64,000 nucleotides of DNA from contig NZ_LQXS01000002.1 of NCBI RefSeq assembly GCF_001586775.1, forward strand, positions 496,001 through 560,000, given 5' to 3'. The stretch comes from Sphingobacterium populi (lineage in GTDB: Bacteria > Bacteroidota > Bacteroidia > Sphingobacteriales > Sphingobacteriaceae). Under the pieces are notes generated by a model that saw nothing but the letters and a program-made list of their open reading frames with translations, did not search any database and was not told the origin of the DNA. Position numbers and translations under genes: made by a program. Positions 30,479 through 40,013 of the stretch are shown here, one piece after another; the first letter of the stretch is position 1; each line of letters begins with the position of its first letter.

Positions 30479-31870
30479 TTATTCGTTAATAAGTGATTTT
30501 AATTCTCCTTTAGATTTAATGAGTTGTACCTCTGCTATTTTATAATCCAATAAGGATGTAGTATAATTATTTTGTGCGTCGGCATAGGCTTTTTCTGCGT
30601 CTAATAGCTCTGTCAAGCTAGCTAAGCCATTTTTGTAGTTGTTTTCGGTGTCGCGTAAAACTTCATTGGCCAATTTTACGTTGTCTTCGTTAGAACGAAT
30701 GACTAGGAGGCTGTTTTTCATCTGCGATTTAGCGTTTTCGTTATCCAGATCTAAGGCCAATTTGGTGTCCATTCGGTCGTAACGTAATGCTTGCAATTCC
30801 ACTTCGGCCTGTCTTACCTTACTGCGTGTAGCGAAGCCATTGAAGATAGGAATTCGAATGTTTAAGCCTATTGCCGAGAAATCAGCCCATCGTGAAGTAG
30901 ATGGCTTGGTCAGGAAGAAATCACGTGAAAATCCCATTACTCCGTAGTTTGCACTAACCGATACGGTTGGATAGTATTCTGCAATCGCAGCTTTTTTATT
31001 AAACTCTAAGAGTTCGGCTTGTTTGTCAAGTAATCTTAATTCAGTTCTGGTTTCAGTGTCTGCATCTTCATAAATCTTCGACACATCTACGTGAAAAGTT
31101 TCCTCAGGCAGCTCAATTGCGTTAGAAATATTCATTCCCATAGCAAATTTTAAAGCATTTTTTTGGAGTTGTAATCCGTTTAGTGTTTGTTGCTTTTGCG
31201 ATTCCAAATTGGTAACTGCTACTTGGATTCGGTCGAGATCGATTTTCTTTTGTAAGCCAGCTTCGTACAAACCTTTAATGATCGACATGCTTTTGCGTGT
31301 ATTGTCTAAATTTGTCTGTACCGTTTTTAGTGTTTGCTGTGTCTGGAAAACTTCATAGTAAGCATTCGCAATTTTTTCTATCAGCTGCTCTTCGGTGAGC
31401 ATATAATTGATTTGGTAAAATTCGCGACTTGATTTTGCAGCTTTCAAGCCGGTGAATAGTGCTTGGTTGAAAATCTGCTGATTTAAAGATACTGTATTGG
31501 CAGATGTCCAAGGCGTACCAAAAGCAACTAAGGCAAGTGAACCGCCTTCATTGCCGCCTTCGACCGGTGGAGTGCCAGGTTCTACGCCAGGAAGTGCACC
31601 GCCAATAGCGCTTACATCAATAGCATTTTGTTGAATGATTGGATTATAAGTCACTCCACCTTCTGCATTTATCTGAGGAAGAGCTCCCGATCTGGTTTCG
31701 GCTATTTTGTTTTCAGCATTAGTAATATCTAATTTTGCTTTTTGCGCGTCGATTTTATGCTCCAGTGCATAGCGAATAGCCTGCTGTAGGGTCAGTTGCT
31801 CTTGTGCGAATAAAGATGGCGCAGCGAGTACACCAGATACCACGAGTGCGATCAATTTAATGTTTTTCAT
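30479..31870 (-). CDS. TolC-family outer-membrane efflux channel
   Basis: 463 residues with a signal peptide ending at FAQ, then the repeated long helices of the outer-membrane efflux protein family. Typical pieces are LTLQQAIRYALEHKIDAQKAKLDI in the first repeat and YKNGLASLTELLDAEKAYADAQNNY in the second. It forms the trimeric channel for the adjacent RND system. The Gly/Pro/Glu-rich insert around residues 90-112 (VEPGTPPVEGGNEGG) is a variable loop. It begins 5 nt after the tetR stop, which supports one operon. Confidence 0.93.
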   Translation of the reverse strand: MKNIKLIALVVSGVLAAPSLFAQEQLTLQQAIRYALEHKIDAQKAKLDITNAENKIAETRSGALPQINAEGGVTYNPIIQQNAIDVSAIGGALPGVEPGTPPVEGGNEGGSLALVAFGTPWTSANTVSLNQQIFNQALFTGLKAAKSSREFYQINYMLTEEQLIEKIANAYYEVFQTQQTLKTVQTNLDNTRKSMSIIKGLYEAGLQKKIDLDRIQVAVTNLESQKQQTLNGLQLQKNALKFAMGMNISNAIELPEETFHVDVSKIYEDADTETRTELRLLDKQAELLEFNKKAAIAEYYPTVSVSANYGVMGFSRDFFLTKPSTSRWADFSAIGLNIRIPIFNGFATRSKVRQAEVELQALRYDRMDTKLALDLDNENAKSQMKNSLLVIRSNEDNVKLANEVLRDTENNYKNGLASLTELLDAEKAYADAQNNYTTSLLDYKIAEVQLIKSKGELKSLINE

Positions 31871-31875
31871 TCTGG

Positions 31876-32481
31876 TTATTTACTAATTAATTTTCCTTCT
31901 AAAATAAATTTGGCAGCACGCTTTTGGCTTGCTAATATTTTCTCTGTATTATCAACATTTGGTATGCCTGTGATAATGTCTGAAATCCGGTGAAACATAG
32001 AAAGCCCTTTAATTATCTCATGGAATGCTTTTGTCGCCATGTCCAGATCCGTCAAGATCAATTCTTTCGTTTCAATAGCACGTTGGAAGAGTATGCGAAG
32101 GTTTTGAATATTACGCTGATCAAACTCTTGCACCATACACTGCATGCTCAATTCCCGAATAATTTCAGCCTTCTCATACAAAGACAGCATGTAATAATCT
32201 TTTGCATAGTTGTTATGAAGCTCGAATAGGGAGAATAGTGTGCCTAGCAACCCTCCCTCATTTGCCTGTATTATATCGTATTCCTTCTTTGACATTTCGT
32301 TAACTACGAATTTTATACAATCGCCTAATAAAGTCGATTTGTCCGGATAGTAATAATATAGATTTGCTTTGGTAATCCGCAGATCATCAGCAATTTCATT
32401 CATTGTAGTTTTCTGAATACCAAAATGGGAGAATCTTTTCAAAGCCGCCTCAACTATCTCATCTTTCCTGTTTTCTGACAT
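31876..32481 (-). CDS. TetR-family regulator of the efflux operon
   Basis: 201 residues. The N-terminal HTH reads AALKRFSHFGIQKTTMNEIADDLRITKANLYYYYPDKSTLL, the classical TetR DNA-binding domain, followed by a helical ligand-binding domain with little conservation. It is the first gene of the operon and is very close to the tolC-like gene, so it probably represses its own promoter and is relieved by an efflux substrate. A good -33/-7 pair was not located in the 160-bp upstream AT-rich region. Confidence 0.9.
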   Translation of the reverse strand: MSENRKDEIVEAALKRFSHFGIQKTTMNEIADDLRITKANLYYYYPDKSTLLGDCIKFVVNEMSKKEYDIIQANEGGLLGTLFSLFELHNNYAKDYYMLSLYEKAEIIRELSMQCMVQEFDQRNIQNLRILFQRAIETKELILTDLDMATKAFHEIIKGLSMFHRISDIITGIPNVDNTEKILASQKRAAKFILEGKLISK

Positions 32482-32641
32482 TTTAGAACATTTATACTAT
32501 TTGACTTTTGTTATAAATTGTTCAAAAATATAAAAAGTAAAAATATTGTGAGAAATAAAAATTAAAAAAGACAATTGTGAGACAATTGATAATGGTATAA
32601 CGGAGTAATAATTGAAAATTCGACTTTCGATCTGTCAGTTA

Positions 32642-33304
32642 TTATCCCTGACCAATAACTTTATGGAATTTTCGTTTATCGAGCTTGTACAATTTTGCGG
32701 CACGGTAAGAAACTCCTTTCTGGTACTCATCTAGGGGTTTGAGGTAACCTAGCGTATTAATTTTTTTCCGAAAGTTTCTTTTGTCCAAGGTTTTACCCAA
32801 TATCGCTTCGTGTAAGAGCTGTAATTGGGTAAGTGTGAACTTCTCAGGGAGTAATTCGTACAAAGATGCGGAGTAGGATATGGTGTTTTTAAGACGACCC
32901 AAGCTTTTGTTTATAATTTCTAAATGGTCAAAAGCAAGATCGGGAAGGTCATTTATCGCAAACCATTTGGCTTGCTTCATATACGTTGATACAGGCTTTA
33001 TCTTGCTTTTAATACTATCATATTGAACGAAAGCCAAGTAAGCAACTGTCAAAATTCGACCTTCTGGATGTCGTTTTACCCCCGCAAAGGCCGCCAGCTG
33101 ATCCATATAGATGTTTTTGAGTCCGGTCATCTCATGGCATATACGGTATACCGCATCTTCCATCTCTTCATATTTATCTACAAAATAGCCAGGAATGGAC
33201 CACCAATCTTTGTAAGGATATTCGTTACGCTCGGTAAGTAATACCTGCAACGTTCCGTTGTCAAAACTTAGTATAACGCAATCAATGGTGAATTGAGAAT
33301 GCAC
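32642..33304 (-). CDS. NrtR-like transcriptional regulator (degenerate Nudix domain plus winged HTH)
   Basis: 220 residues. The N-terminal ~140 form a Nudix fold (TIDCVILSF then LQVLLTERNEYPYKDWWSIPGYFV). The Nudix box is degenerate: where REUxEE is expected the sequence reads RICHEM, so two or more catalytic acids are lost and hydrolysis is unlikely. The C-terminal region (about 150-220), with FTLTQLQLLHEAILGKTLDKRNFRKKINTLGYL, matches the winged-helix domain of NrtR/AraR-type regulators. Such proteins sense a nucleotide or sugar derivative. It is divergent from pfkA, and a palindrome lies between them. Confidence 0.85.
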   Translation of the reverse strand: MHSQFTIDCVILSFDNGTLQVLLTERNEYPYKDWWSIPGYFVDKYEEMEDAVYRICHEMTGLKNIYMDQLAAFAGVKRHPEGRILTVAYLAFVQYDSIKSKIKPVSTYMKQAKWFAINDLPDLAFDHLEIINKSLGRLKNTISYSASLYELLPEKFTLTQLQLLHEAILGKTLDKRNFRKKINTLGYLKPLDEYQKGVSYRAAKLYKLDKRKFHKVIGQG

Positions 33305-33354
33305 AGACCTCCCTTTTAAGTACCTAATATGGCGGTTAATATCAAAAGTAACAA

Positions 33355-33366
33355 TTATCCGGATAA
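33355..33366. promoter_or_regulatory. Perfect 12-bp palindrome in the regulator-pfkA intergenic region
   Basis: TTATCCGGATAA is self-complementary and lies 51 bp from the regulator start and 93 bp from pfkA. Its position between divergent genes suggests an operator of the NrtR-like protein. Binding is inferred. Confidence 0.45.
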
Positions 33367-33458
33367 ATATCCCGAAAACAACACAAAACTAAAAAAAAAT
33401 TTAATAGTGTAATAAATACACATTATATTCGTATATATAACATAGATTAGTCCTACAC

Positions 33459-34442
33459 ATGACAAGTATAAAAAGAATAGGCGTACTAACTTCTGGCGGA
33501 GATGCACCAGGCATGAATGCAGCCATCCGTGCCGTAGTTCGTACAGCTATATATCATAAAATTGAAGTAACTGGCATATACCGTGGATACGAAGGTTTGA
33601 TCGAAAATGACTTATTCACGATGGACAGTCGCTCGGTAAGTTCAATTTTGACACAAGGCGGTACCGTCTTAAAATCGGCGCGTTGTCCGGAGTTTCGCAC
33701 AAAAGAAGGGCGCGCTACTGCTTATCAAAATCTCAAAAATGCGCATATAGATGCACTGGTAACCATTGGTGGCGATGGCACCTTTACAGGTGCAGAGGTT
33801 TTTTCGGACGAGTACGATATCCCTGTAATGTGTATTCCGGGAACGATCGACAACGATCTATTTGGTACTGATTATACTATTGGGTATGATACGGCAAATA
33901 ATACCGTAATTGAAGCAATAGATAAAATCAGGGATACAGCAGCATCCCATAGTCGCTTGTTTTTTGTCGAAGTGATGGGGCGCGATTCGGGATGTATTGC
34001 GTTGAATGCCGGTGTAGCAGCTGGTGCTGAGGCGATCTTGATGCCCGAAAAGGATACCGCAATTGATGAATTGATAGAAATGCTAGAAGATGGCATGGAT
34101 AAGAACAAATCCTCCATGATCGTGATTGTAGCAGAAGGCGAGAAAAATGGCGGTGCATATCATGTAGCGAAGTGTGTCAAAGAAAAATTTGATTTCTTTG
34201 ACACAAAAGTTAGTATCTTAGGACACTTGCAGCGGGGTGGGTCACCCAGTAGTTTTGACCGTATTTTGGCTACACGAATGGGCTATCATGCAGTGAAAGA
34301 ATTGCTGAAGGGGAACTCCAAATCGACAATTGGGTTCAAAGGCAATCAGATCGTTACTACACCGCTCCACGTAGCTTTGCATAGCGATGTGTACAAATTA
34401 GACAAAGAATTATTAGAAATATCCAAGGTAATGTCCATATAA
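33459..34442 (+). CDS. pfkA: 6-phosphofructokinase
   Basis: A 327-residue ATP-dependent Pfk, the committed glycolytic step. The N-terminal GVLTSGGDAPGMNAAIRAVVR, the phosphate-binding GGDGTFTGAEVF, the catalytic CIPGTIDNDLFGTDYTIGYDTA segment with Asp general base, and EVMGRDSGCIAL are all present, with LGHLQRGGSPSSFDR near the C-terminus. GGDGT (not GGED as in PPi enzymes) supports ATP as donor. It leads a short glycolytic group with the BadF-type kinase gene and gapA. Confidence 0.95.
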   Translation: MTSIKRIGVLTSGGDAPGMNAAIRAVVRTAIYHKIEVTGIYRGYEGLIENDLFTMDSRSVSSILTQGGTVLKSARCPEFRTKEGRATAYQNLKNAHIDALVTIGGDGTFTGAEVFSDEYDIPVMCIPGTIDNDLFGTDYTIGYDTANNTVIEAIDKIRDTAASHSRLFFVEVMGRDSGCIALNAGVAAGAEAILMPEKDTAIDELIEMLEDGMDKNKSSMIVIVAEGEKNGGAYHVAKCVKEKFDFFDTKVSILGHLQRGGSPSSFDRILATRMGYHAVKELLKGNSKSTIGFKGNQIVTTPLHVALHSDVYKLDKELLEISKVMSI

Positions 34443-34485
34443 CCTATTAAATTATCGGATAAACCGACATATCAAGGCGTCATAC

Positions 34486-35334
34486 ATGATTGTAGTAGTA
34501 TACAGTGGTTCTAAGTTTGCGGATTGGCGGATAGCTGAGAAAGGAAGAGTGTTGTATGGTTTTAAGACCACTGGGATCAATCCTTATGTGCAAGACGAGC
34601 GCACCATTTACCAGATATTTAATCGCAATACGCATTTAATCAATAACGCTGAAAAAATTCGTCGAATCTATTTTTTTGGTGCGGGAGCATCATCTAATGA
34701 TCGTCAAGAGAAGGTAGATCGTGTATTTCAAGACTTTTTCAAGAATGCCAAAGTGAAAGTGCACCACGATATTCTAGCTTCTGCTATTGCTACTTTTGGT
34801 AACGAAAAGGGGATTATTGGCATTATCGGGAGTGGATCAAACGCTGCTTACTATAATGGGAAAAAAATCATCAATAACAACTACGGTTTAGGTTATATTA
34901 TGGCGGATGAAGGGTCGGCAAATTGGTTGGCAAGGCAGCTTTTACGGGACTTCTTGAGTGAACTAATGCCTCAGGGTTTTAGAGAAAAGTTTTTACAAAG
35001 CCATCCCCTAGATCGAAAAACCATTATGGACAAAATATATAACCAGCCCAACCCCAACATTTTTCTTAATTCTTTCTCTGATTTTATATTAGAAAACAAA
35101 GACGATCCTTATATGTCTGCTATCATAAAGAGAGGATTGGAAACTTATATTAAGACATATCTAGTGCCTTTGTCAGAAGCATATCCAGATTCTGTGGTTA
35201 ATTTTACTGGATCTGTTGCTAGTAAGTATGCAACGTGGCTTACCGAGTTGGCAGCTGAGTATCACTTGCCAGTTGGAACGATAGTACACGAGCCAGTGCA
35301 GAATCTGATCAAATATTATACGACGAAAAGTTGA
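34486..35334 (+). CDS. BadF/BadG-type ATPase, N-acetylglucosamine-kinase-like
   Basis: A 282-residue protein of the ASKHA (actin-like ATPase) fold. It begins MIVVVYSGSKFADWRI, where the usual DGG-type phosphate-1 loop has become YSGSKFADW. A GIIGSGSNAAYYNG phosphate-2 segment and a later LGYIMADEGSANWLAR segment, a mark of N-acetylglucosamine-kinase-like BadF proteins, follow. The usual reaction is phosphorylation of an amino sugar, but the product here is not proven. Position between pfkA (43 nt) and gapA (74 nt) suggests sugar metabolism. Confidence 0.8.
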   Translation: MIVVVYSGSKFADWRIAEKGRVLYGFKTTGINPYVQDERTIYQIFNRNTHLINNAEKIRRIYFFGAGASSNDRQEKVDRVFQDFFKNAKVKVHHDILASAIATFGNEKGIIGIIGSGSNAAYYNGKKIINNNYGLGYIMADEGSANWLARQLLRDFLSELMPQGFREKFLQSHPLDRKTIMDKIYNQPNPNIFLNSFSDFILENKDDPYMSAIIKRGLETYIKTYLVPLSEAYPDSVVNFTGSVASKYATWLTELAAEYHLPVGTIVHEPVQNLIKYYTTKS

Positions 35335-35390
35335 GTTTTTGCATTAAAACTGCAATAGAAAGTGAACAAAAATTTTAAATAGAATAGTAA

Positions 35391-36404
<1,014 letters not shown>

Positions 36405-36430
36405 TCGCCTTGGCGATTTAATAACGCATC

Positions 36431-36474
36431 CATAATAAAAGGGTAGCAACGCAAGTTGCTACCCTTTTATTATG
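36431..36474. terminator. Terminator after gapA
   Basis: Arms 36431-36450 and 36455-36474 pair perfectly over 20 bp around a 4-nt loop. The 3' arm holds a T-rich run, and the structure can act from both sides. Confidence 0.85.
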
Positions 36475-36576
36475 GAGTTTGGAGTACTATTTAAGTTATA
36501 ATTTAGATACTTTTTCCGCAGTTAGTGAGTACAGCATCAGGTTGCAAAATAGTTAAGTCACCAATAGCAGTGCAAA

Positions 36577-37827
36577 TTAAAAAACTTCACCCAGCGAAAG
36601 GTGTACGCCATGATGATGGCGACTTACACCATAGTCAATTGCAATGTTAGTTCCTGCATTCTTATTGAATTTTATGCGGGCCCCAACCCCTGACCCGAAA
36701 TTCCAAGTGCGGAAAAATGAACTTTCAGGTCCGCTTACCGTATTCGCGTTTACAAAGGCTACAAACCCAAAAAGTCCGTTGCTCGTTAGATTTCGTCTAT
36801 ATTCTGCTTCGGCATAATACAATGATTTCCCTCTGAATCTATTTAGAGGGAAGCCGCGACCCGAGCTATTGTAAGTATCTCCAGCTAATGTTGGAAGGTC
36901 GAGATACGGAGCAGGTGAGTTGAATACTGTCCATAAAAATTGTCGAATTGCGAGCATGTTTTGCTCATTAGGGTCTCGTGTAAAGCGATGATATCGTCTC
37001 GTCTCAACGAACAGCGAATTCCAATTCTGTTGGCTACCCATAAATTTGGGATTGGTGCGCAGGCGAATGTTGGCGTAGTTGCCCGCCCATGGATTGATTG
37101 AGTTGGCACGCGTATCGTAGATCATATTAAGACTGAGTCCTGATGATAGAATATATTCGCGATCATCTGTGCCATGAGGGTAGCTCGTGTAGTCACTCAG
37201 TAGCTGATGCTCTTGGCTTCGAATGTTCATCCAATAATCTAAGTTATATCCTCCTCCAAGAAAAAGACCATCGCAGATCCTTTTTAAAGCATGCTGATAG
37301 ATACGCAAATAAGTGTAATCCATCATTAAATGTTCGTCATTTCCATATTCTCGACCGACACCCCACGTTTCAATAGGATATTTTAGTAATCGGATGTCGC
37401 CGTCAATCACCCAAGTATTGTTTTCCAACCATACATACGACCTAATGGGCAATCCAAAGCGTCGTGCAAAATTGGTGTAAGGCGTAAATGTCATGCGCGA
37501 CATATTGGTGGTTTCCCGGTCTCCCAGATAAAAACCTGCGGTCGTAGTCGTTATCAGCGCTTGCCCGCCACCAGGTACAGCGGTAGAAAAAGGTAGAAAT
37601 GAAAAGTATACCTTTTTTCCAGTACTATCAACAGTATTACCTGGTCTGATGTGTAAGATGTTTTTGGCAATGTCAATAAGGTCGCGTTGTTTAGCGGTAT
37701 CCGCTACATGGCGCGTCAACTCAATCTCGTGTACAGGATGTTGAGCAAAGCCGTTGCAGCACAGGCTGCAAAGCACTACTAAAAGGAAACGTGGGGCCTT
37801 CAAAAGGTTTCTAATGCTGCTGTACAT
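36577..37827 (-). CDS. D15/BamA-TamA-like outer-membrane beta-barrel protein
   Basis: 416 residues from the ATG at 37827; an upstream TTG start is possible. A signal peptide ends at CNGFAQ. The chain has no POTRA-like domain and is a barrel: repeated alternating strands, the LPTLAGDTYNSSGRGFPLNRFRGKSLYYAEAEYRRNLT segment, resembling the RGF/RFRG (VRGY-like) motif of Omp85 strand 12 and its lid loop, and a terminal Phe (SLGEVF) as the BAM-targeting signal. It may be a small Omp85 paralogue, as found beside patatin or as stand-alone genes in Bacteroidota. The precise role is unknown. Two candidate sRNA units lie upstream on the same strand. Confidence 0.75.
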   Translation of the reverse strand: MYSSIRNLLKAPRFLLVVLCSLCCNGFAQHPVHEIELTRHVADTAKQRDLIDIAKNILHIRPGNTVDSTGKKVYFSFLPFSTAVPGGGQALITTTTAGFYLGDRETTNMSRMTFTPYTNFARRFGLPIRSYVWLENNTWVIDGDIRLLKYPIETWGVGREYGNDEHLMMDYTYLRIYQHALKRICDGLFLGGGYNLDYWMNIRSQEHQLLSDYTSYPHGTDDREYILSSGLSLNMIYDTRANSINPWAGNYANIRLRTNPKFMGSQQNWNSLFVETRRYHRFTRDPNEQNMLAIRQFLWTVFNSPAPYLDLPTLAGDTYNSSGRGFPLNRFRGKSLYYAEAEYRRNLTSNGLFGFVAFVNANTVSGPESSFFRTWNFGSGVGARIKFNKNAGTNIAIDYGVSRHHHGVHLSLGEVF

Positions 37828-37901
37828 ATAGGATCTAACTACTGATACAAACAATCGGCCAAAATATCTTAAGCTAGTTAATCCTGAATATGGTTGATGG
37901 T

Positions 37902-37978
37902 AAAAAAAGAAAGGTTTTCAAACGGGGAGGATGAAAACCTTTGCTAACCAATTATAAACCTAAATTTTTGTTATGATG
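37902..37978 (-). ncRNA. Candidate small RNA unit, copy 1 (promoter, conserved stretch, C-rich-loop hairpin)
   Basis: On the minus strand a Bacteroidota-type promoter (TTG at 38011-38013, 19-nt spacer, TACATTTG at 37984-37991) precedes a ~75-nt stretch that ends in AAAGGTTTTC (37933-37942 on the complement), a loop with TCCTCCCC, the matching GAAAACCTTT (37910-37919), and a T run. The stretch from TTTAGG to the hairpin end is nearly identical to copy 2. It could be an sRNA, or the leader of the D15-like gene that begins 75 nt downstream. Read on the plus strand, the same DNA gives GGGGAGG then an eight-codon MKTFANQL frame, so the strand is not certain. Confidence 0.5.
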
Positions 37979-38148
37979 ATATACAAATGTAGTATTTATT
38001 TTCATAATATCAATGTTGTTTCATCTTTTTTGTGATATTAATTCGAAAATTTATTGTTTTTTACATTTTTTATGAAATATATGTGTTGTTTTTTCACTGT
38101 TTTAGTGTCTTTTAATGATTTTTTAATATAAAATTATTCGATTTTTAA

Positions 38149-38187
38149 TAATAAAACCCTATTTAGGTTATAAATAGGGTTTTATTA
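38149..38187. terminator. Perfect 17-bp hairpin between the sRNA-like copies
   Basis: Arms 38149-38165 and 38171-38187 are exactly complementary around a 5-nt loop GGTTA. It is AT-rich at the base and GC in the middle. Both strands continue into T- or A-rich sequence, so it may terminate transcription either way. No gene is adjacent. Confidence 0.6.
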
Positions 38188-38280
38188 AAAAGTTTTTTGT
38201 TGTTTTTTGTAAAAAGTCTGGTTATGTAAGATGAAATTGACATATTTGATTTTGATGCGGGTAAAAATATAGATGGCTGT

Positions 38281-38350
38281 AAAATAAAAAAAGGTTTTCA
38301 AACGGGGAGAATGAAAACCTTTACTAACCAATTATAAACCTAAATTATGA
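38281..38350 (-). ncRNA. Candidate small RNA unit, copy 2
   Basis: Same architecture as copy 1: TTG at 38385-38387, 21-nt spacer, TACATTTG at 38356-38363, then the shared stretch and a hairpin (38290-38299 with 38313-38322) with loop TTCTCCCC followed by TTTTTTT on the minus strand. Differences from copy 1 are few. The same DNA on the plus strand gives GGGGAG and MKTFTNQL, an eight-codon frame. It lies just below the terminator of the baeRF gene and could be an independent transcript. Confidence 0.5.
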
Positions 38351-38449
38351 TAGTGCAAATGTACTACTATTACACCTACCTTCGCAATAATAAAGGTCTG
38401 ATAACGTAAGATTGTCCTAATTTAATAATGGATTGTCTTATAAAAACAA

Positions 38450-38489
38450 AAGATCCACGCTGTGTCTGCATTTACACAACATGGATCTT
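38450..38489 (-). terminator. Terminator of the baeRF-family gene
   Basis: AAGATCCACGCTGTGT on the plus strand pairs with ACACAACATGGATCTT (two mismatches). On the minus strand it is followed by TTGTTTTT. Confidence 0.75.
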
Positions 38490-38515
38490 GCAATCTTTGA
38501 TCAGTCGAGCTGATG

Positions 38516-39637
38516 TTAATATCTATTTAGTGTAAACACACCGTCTTTTGTTGGCATTTCGGCTTCGTCTAATACAATCACTTCGCCGCCAAAGTTAAAT
38601 ACCATACGTGCCAATTCATTGATGACATCTGTACTTAAATTAGCATGTTCATCGATATCTCGCTTATCAGTATTGATTGAACCCTTTATTCCCCGGCCAT
38701 TTTCTATGCACAGTATTTCCACTTTTCCGTCAATTGCGTCTCGTACGATGTCCGAAATCTCCGTGCTACTCTTATTCTCTTGTGCTGCTAGTTGTTGTCT
38801 CTCCAGAATATTCGCTTTACGTTTCGCTAATGTGTCGTCTAGTACTTCTTGTACCTTTTTTAGAAGCTCGCTTCGACTTAGTGAGTGTGGATTGATTGGA
38901 ATATGTACGGAAGATAGATTGCCATTTTTGCTAATACGTGCAAAATTGGTGTGGTGTTCGGGCAAAGCTGCCAAAAACAGAGGAGTTTTGGCAGGAATGT
39001 CAAAATGCTCTAGGATACCTTTATCAATTTTGCGAAAAAAACGATCCATATCAATATCTTCTTCCTGGCTCTTTTCCATGTATCCGTGCAAGCCGGCGCC
39101 TTCAACTACCGAGGCATGAAAGTGATTGTCTGTGAGTTGGTCGCCCAAAGCTTCTTTCATGCTTTGCGGCAGTTTGTCTTCGATCGGCAATTCCTCAATA
39201 TGGTTGCGATCACCTTTTAATAATTTTACGCTATCTAACCCTAGCGCTAGTAAATAGTACTCCTGATTCTCGTGAAGCATTTTGAACAGTGGTTTGATAC
39301 AGAAAGCATTGGCCACACATGATATTTCTTGTACCTCCTGAGGAAGGCGAATAATTTTTGTATCCTCTTTAGAGATAAAGATCGCTAAACCATGACTCCC
39401 GTTATCCCAGAATTTTTTATCCTCTATCAACTTCTCTACCGATTTCAATAATGCTTCGTGCTCTATCAGCTTATGCTCCTGAATATAAAGAAGTGTCTTT
39501 TTATAAAGATTTTTAAATGATATAGAATCAGATGCACTAGCAGGATGTACTTTATGTGTAGTCATATAGAGCGATACGCATGGCTCATCTTGGACATTTG
39601 TCAGTTCTTTCAGTAATTCTAAATTGATTGTCTGCAT
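38516..39637 (-). CDS. baeRF-family protein (bacterial eRF1-like)
   Basis: A 373-residue protein resembling the bacterial archaeo-eukaryotic release-factor (baeRF) families. It starts MQTINLELLKELTNVQDEPCVSLYMTTHK, has an LKLLKGDRN-like SVKLLKGDRNHIEELP turn, an ACCESS-like middle with DIDMDRFFRKIDKGILEHF, and ends with the pelota-like VEILCIENGRG and GGEVIVLDEAEMP strands. No GGQ motif is seen, so peptide release is not expected. Proposed family roles are ribosome rescue or stress-related RNA processing. A stand-alone gene with its own terminator. Confidence 0.7.
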   Translation of the reverse strand: MQTINLELLKELTNVQDEPCVSLYMTTHKVHPASASDSISFKNLYKKTLLYIQEHKLIEHEALLKSVEKLIEDKKFWDNGSHGLAIFISKEDTKIIRLPQEVQEISCVANAFCIKPLFKMLHENQEYYLLALGLDSVKLLKGDRNHIEELPIEDKLPQSMKEALGDQLTDNHFHASVVEGAGLHGYMEKSQEEDIDMDRFFRKIDKGILEHFDIPAKTPLFLAALPEHHTNFARISKNGNLSSVHIPINPHSLSRSELLKKVQEVLDDTLAKRKANILERQQLAAQENKSSTEISDIVRDAIDGKVEILCIENGRGIKGSINTDKRDIDEHANLSTDVINELARMVFNFGGEVIVLDEAEMPTKDGVFTLNRY

Positions 39638-40013
39638 AGTAAACTTATTAATGTGTAATAATGATAATGTTTTATAAACCGCTTATGTGGATTAGCTCCT
39701 TTATAATATGTTTATTGTATACAACTTTGCATTTTTCTAGGCCGTAGCAAAACATTAAACCGGAGTGATCATCATACCGGAGCGATGTCTTTACTATGCA
39801 TTTACAACGTTCTTGAGCGTAGGTTGTTTACTAAAATGTGATATTTATAACTTACTTGTTATTGAAAAATACGATCCGCTGAACGTGTACTAATGGTAAA
39901 TAATCCATTCGCAAGCGCTCGAATCGTGGTAACTACGTGCTTTTGTGATTATAGTACGCGGTTTTTGGTGCGATTTCGCTAGCGGTATAAGAATTGTGGT
40001 TACATCGTTACTT
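39638..40013. other. Intergenic region upstream of the lipoprotein gene
   Basis: No gene or RNA recognised. There is a short imperfect direct repeat (CCGGAG then nearby CCGGAG with GAT, around 39760-39785). This is the divergent control region of the baeRF-like and lipoprotein genes. Confidence 0.3.
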
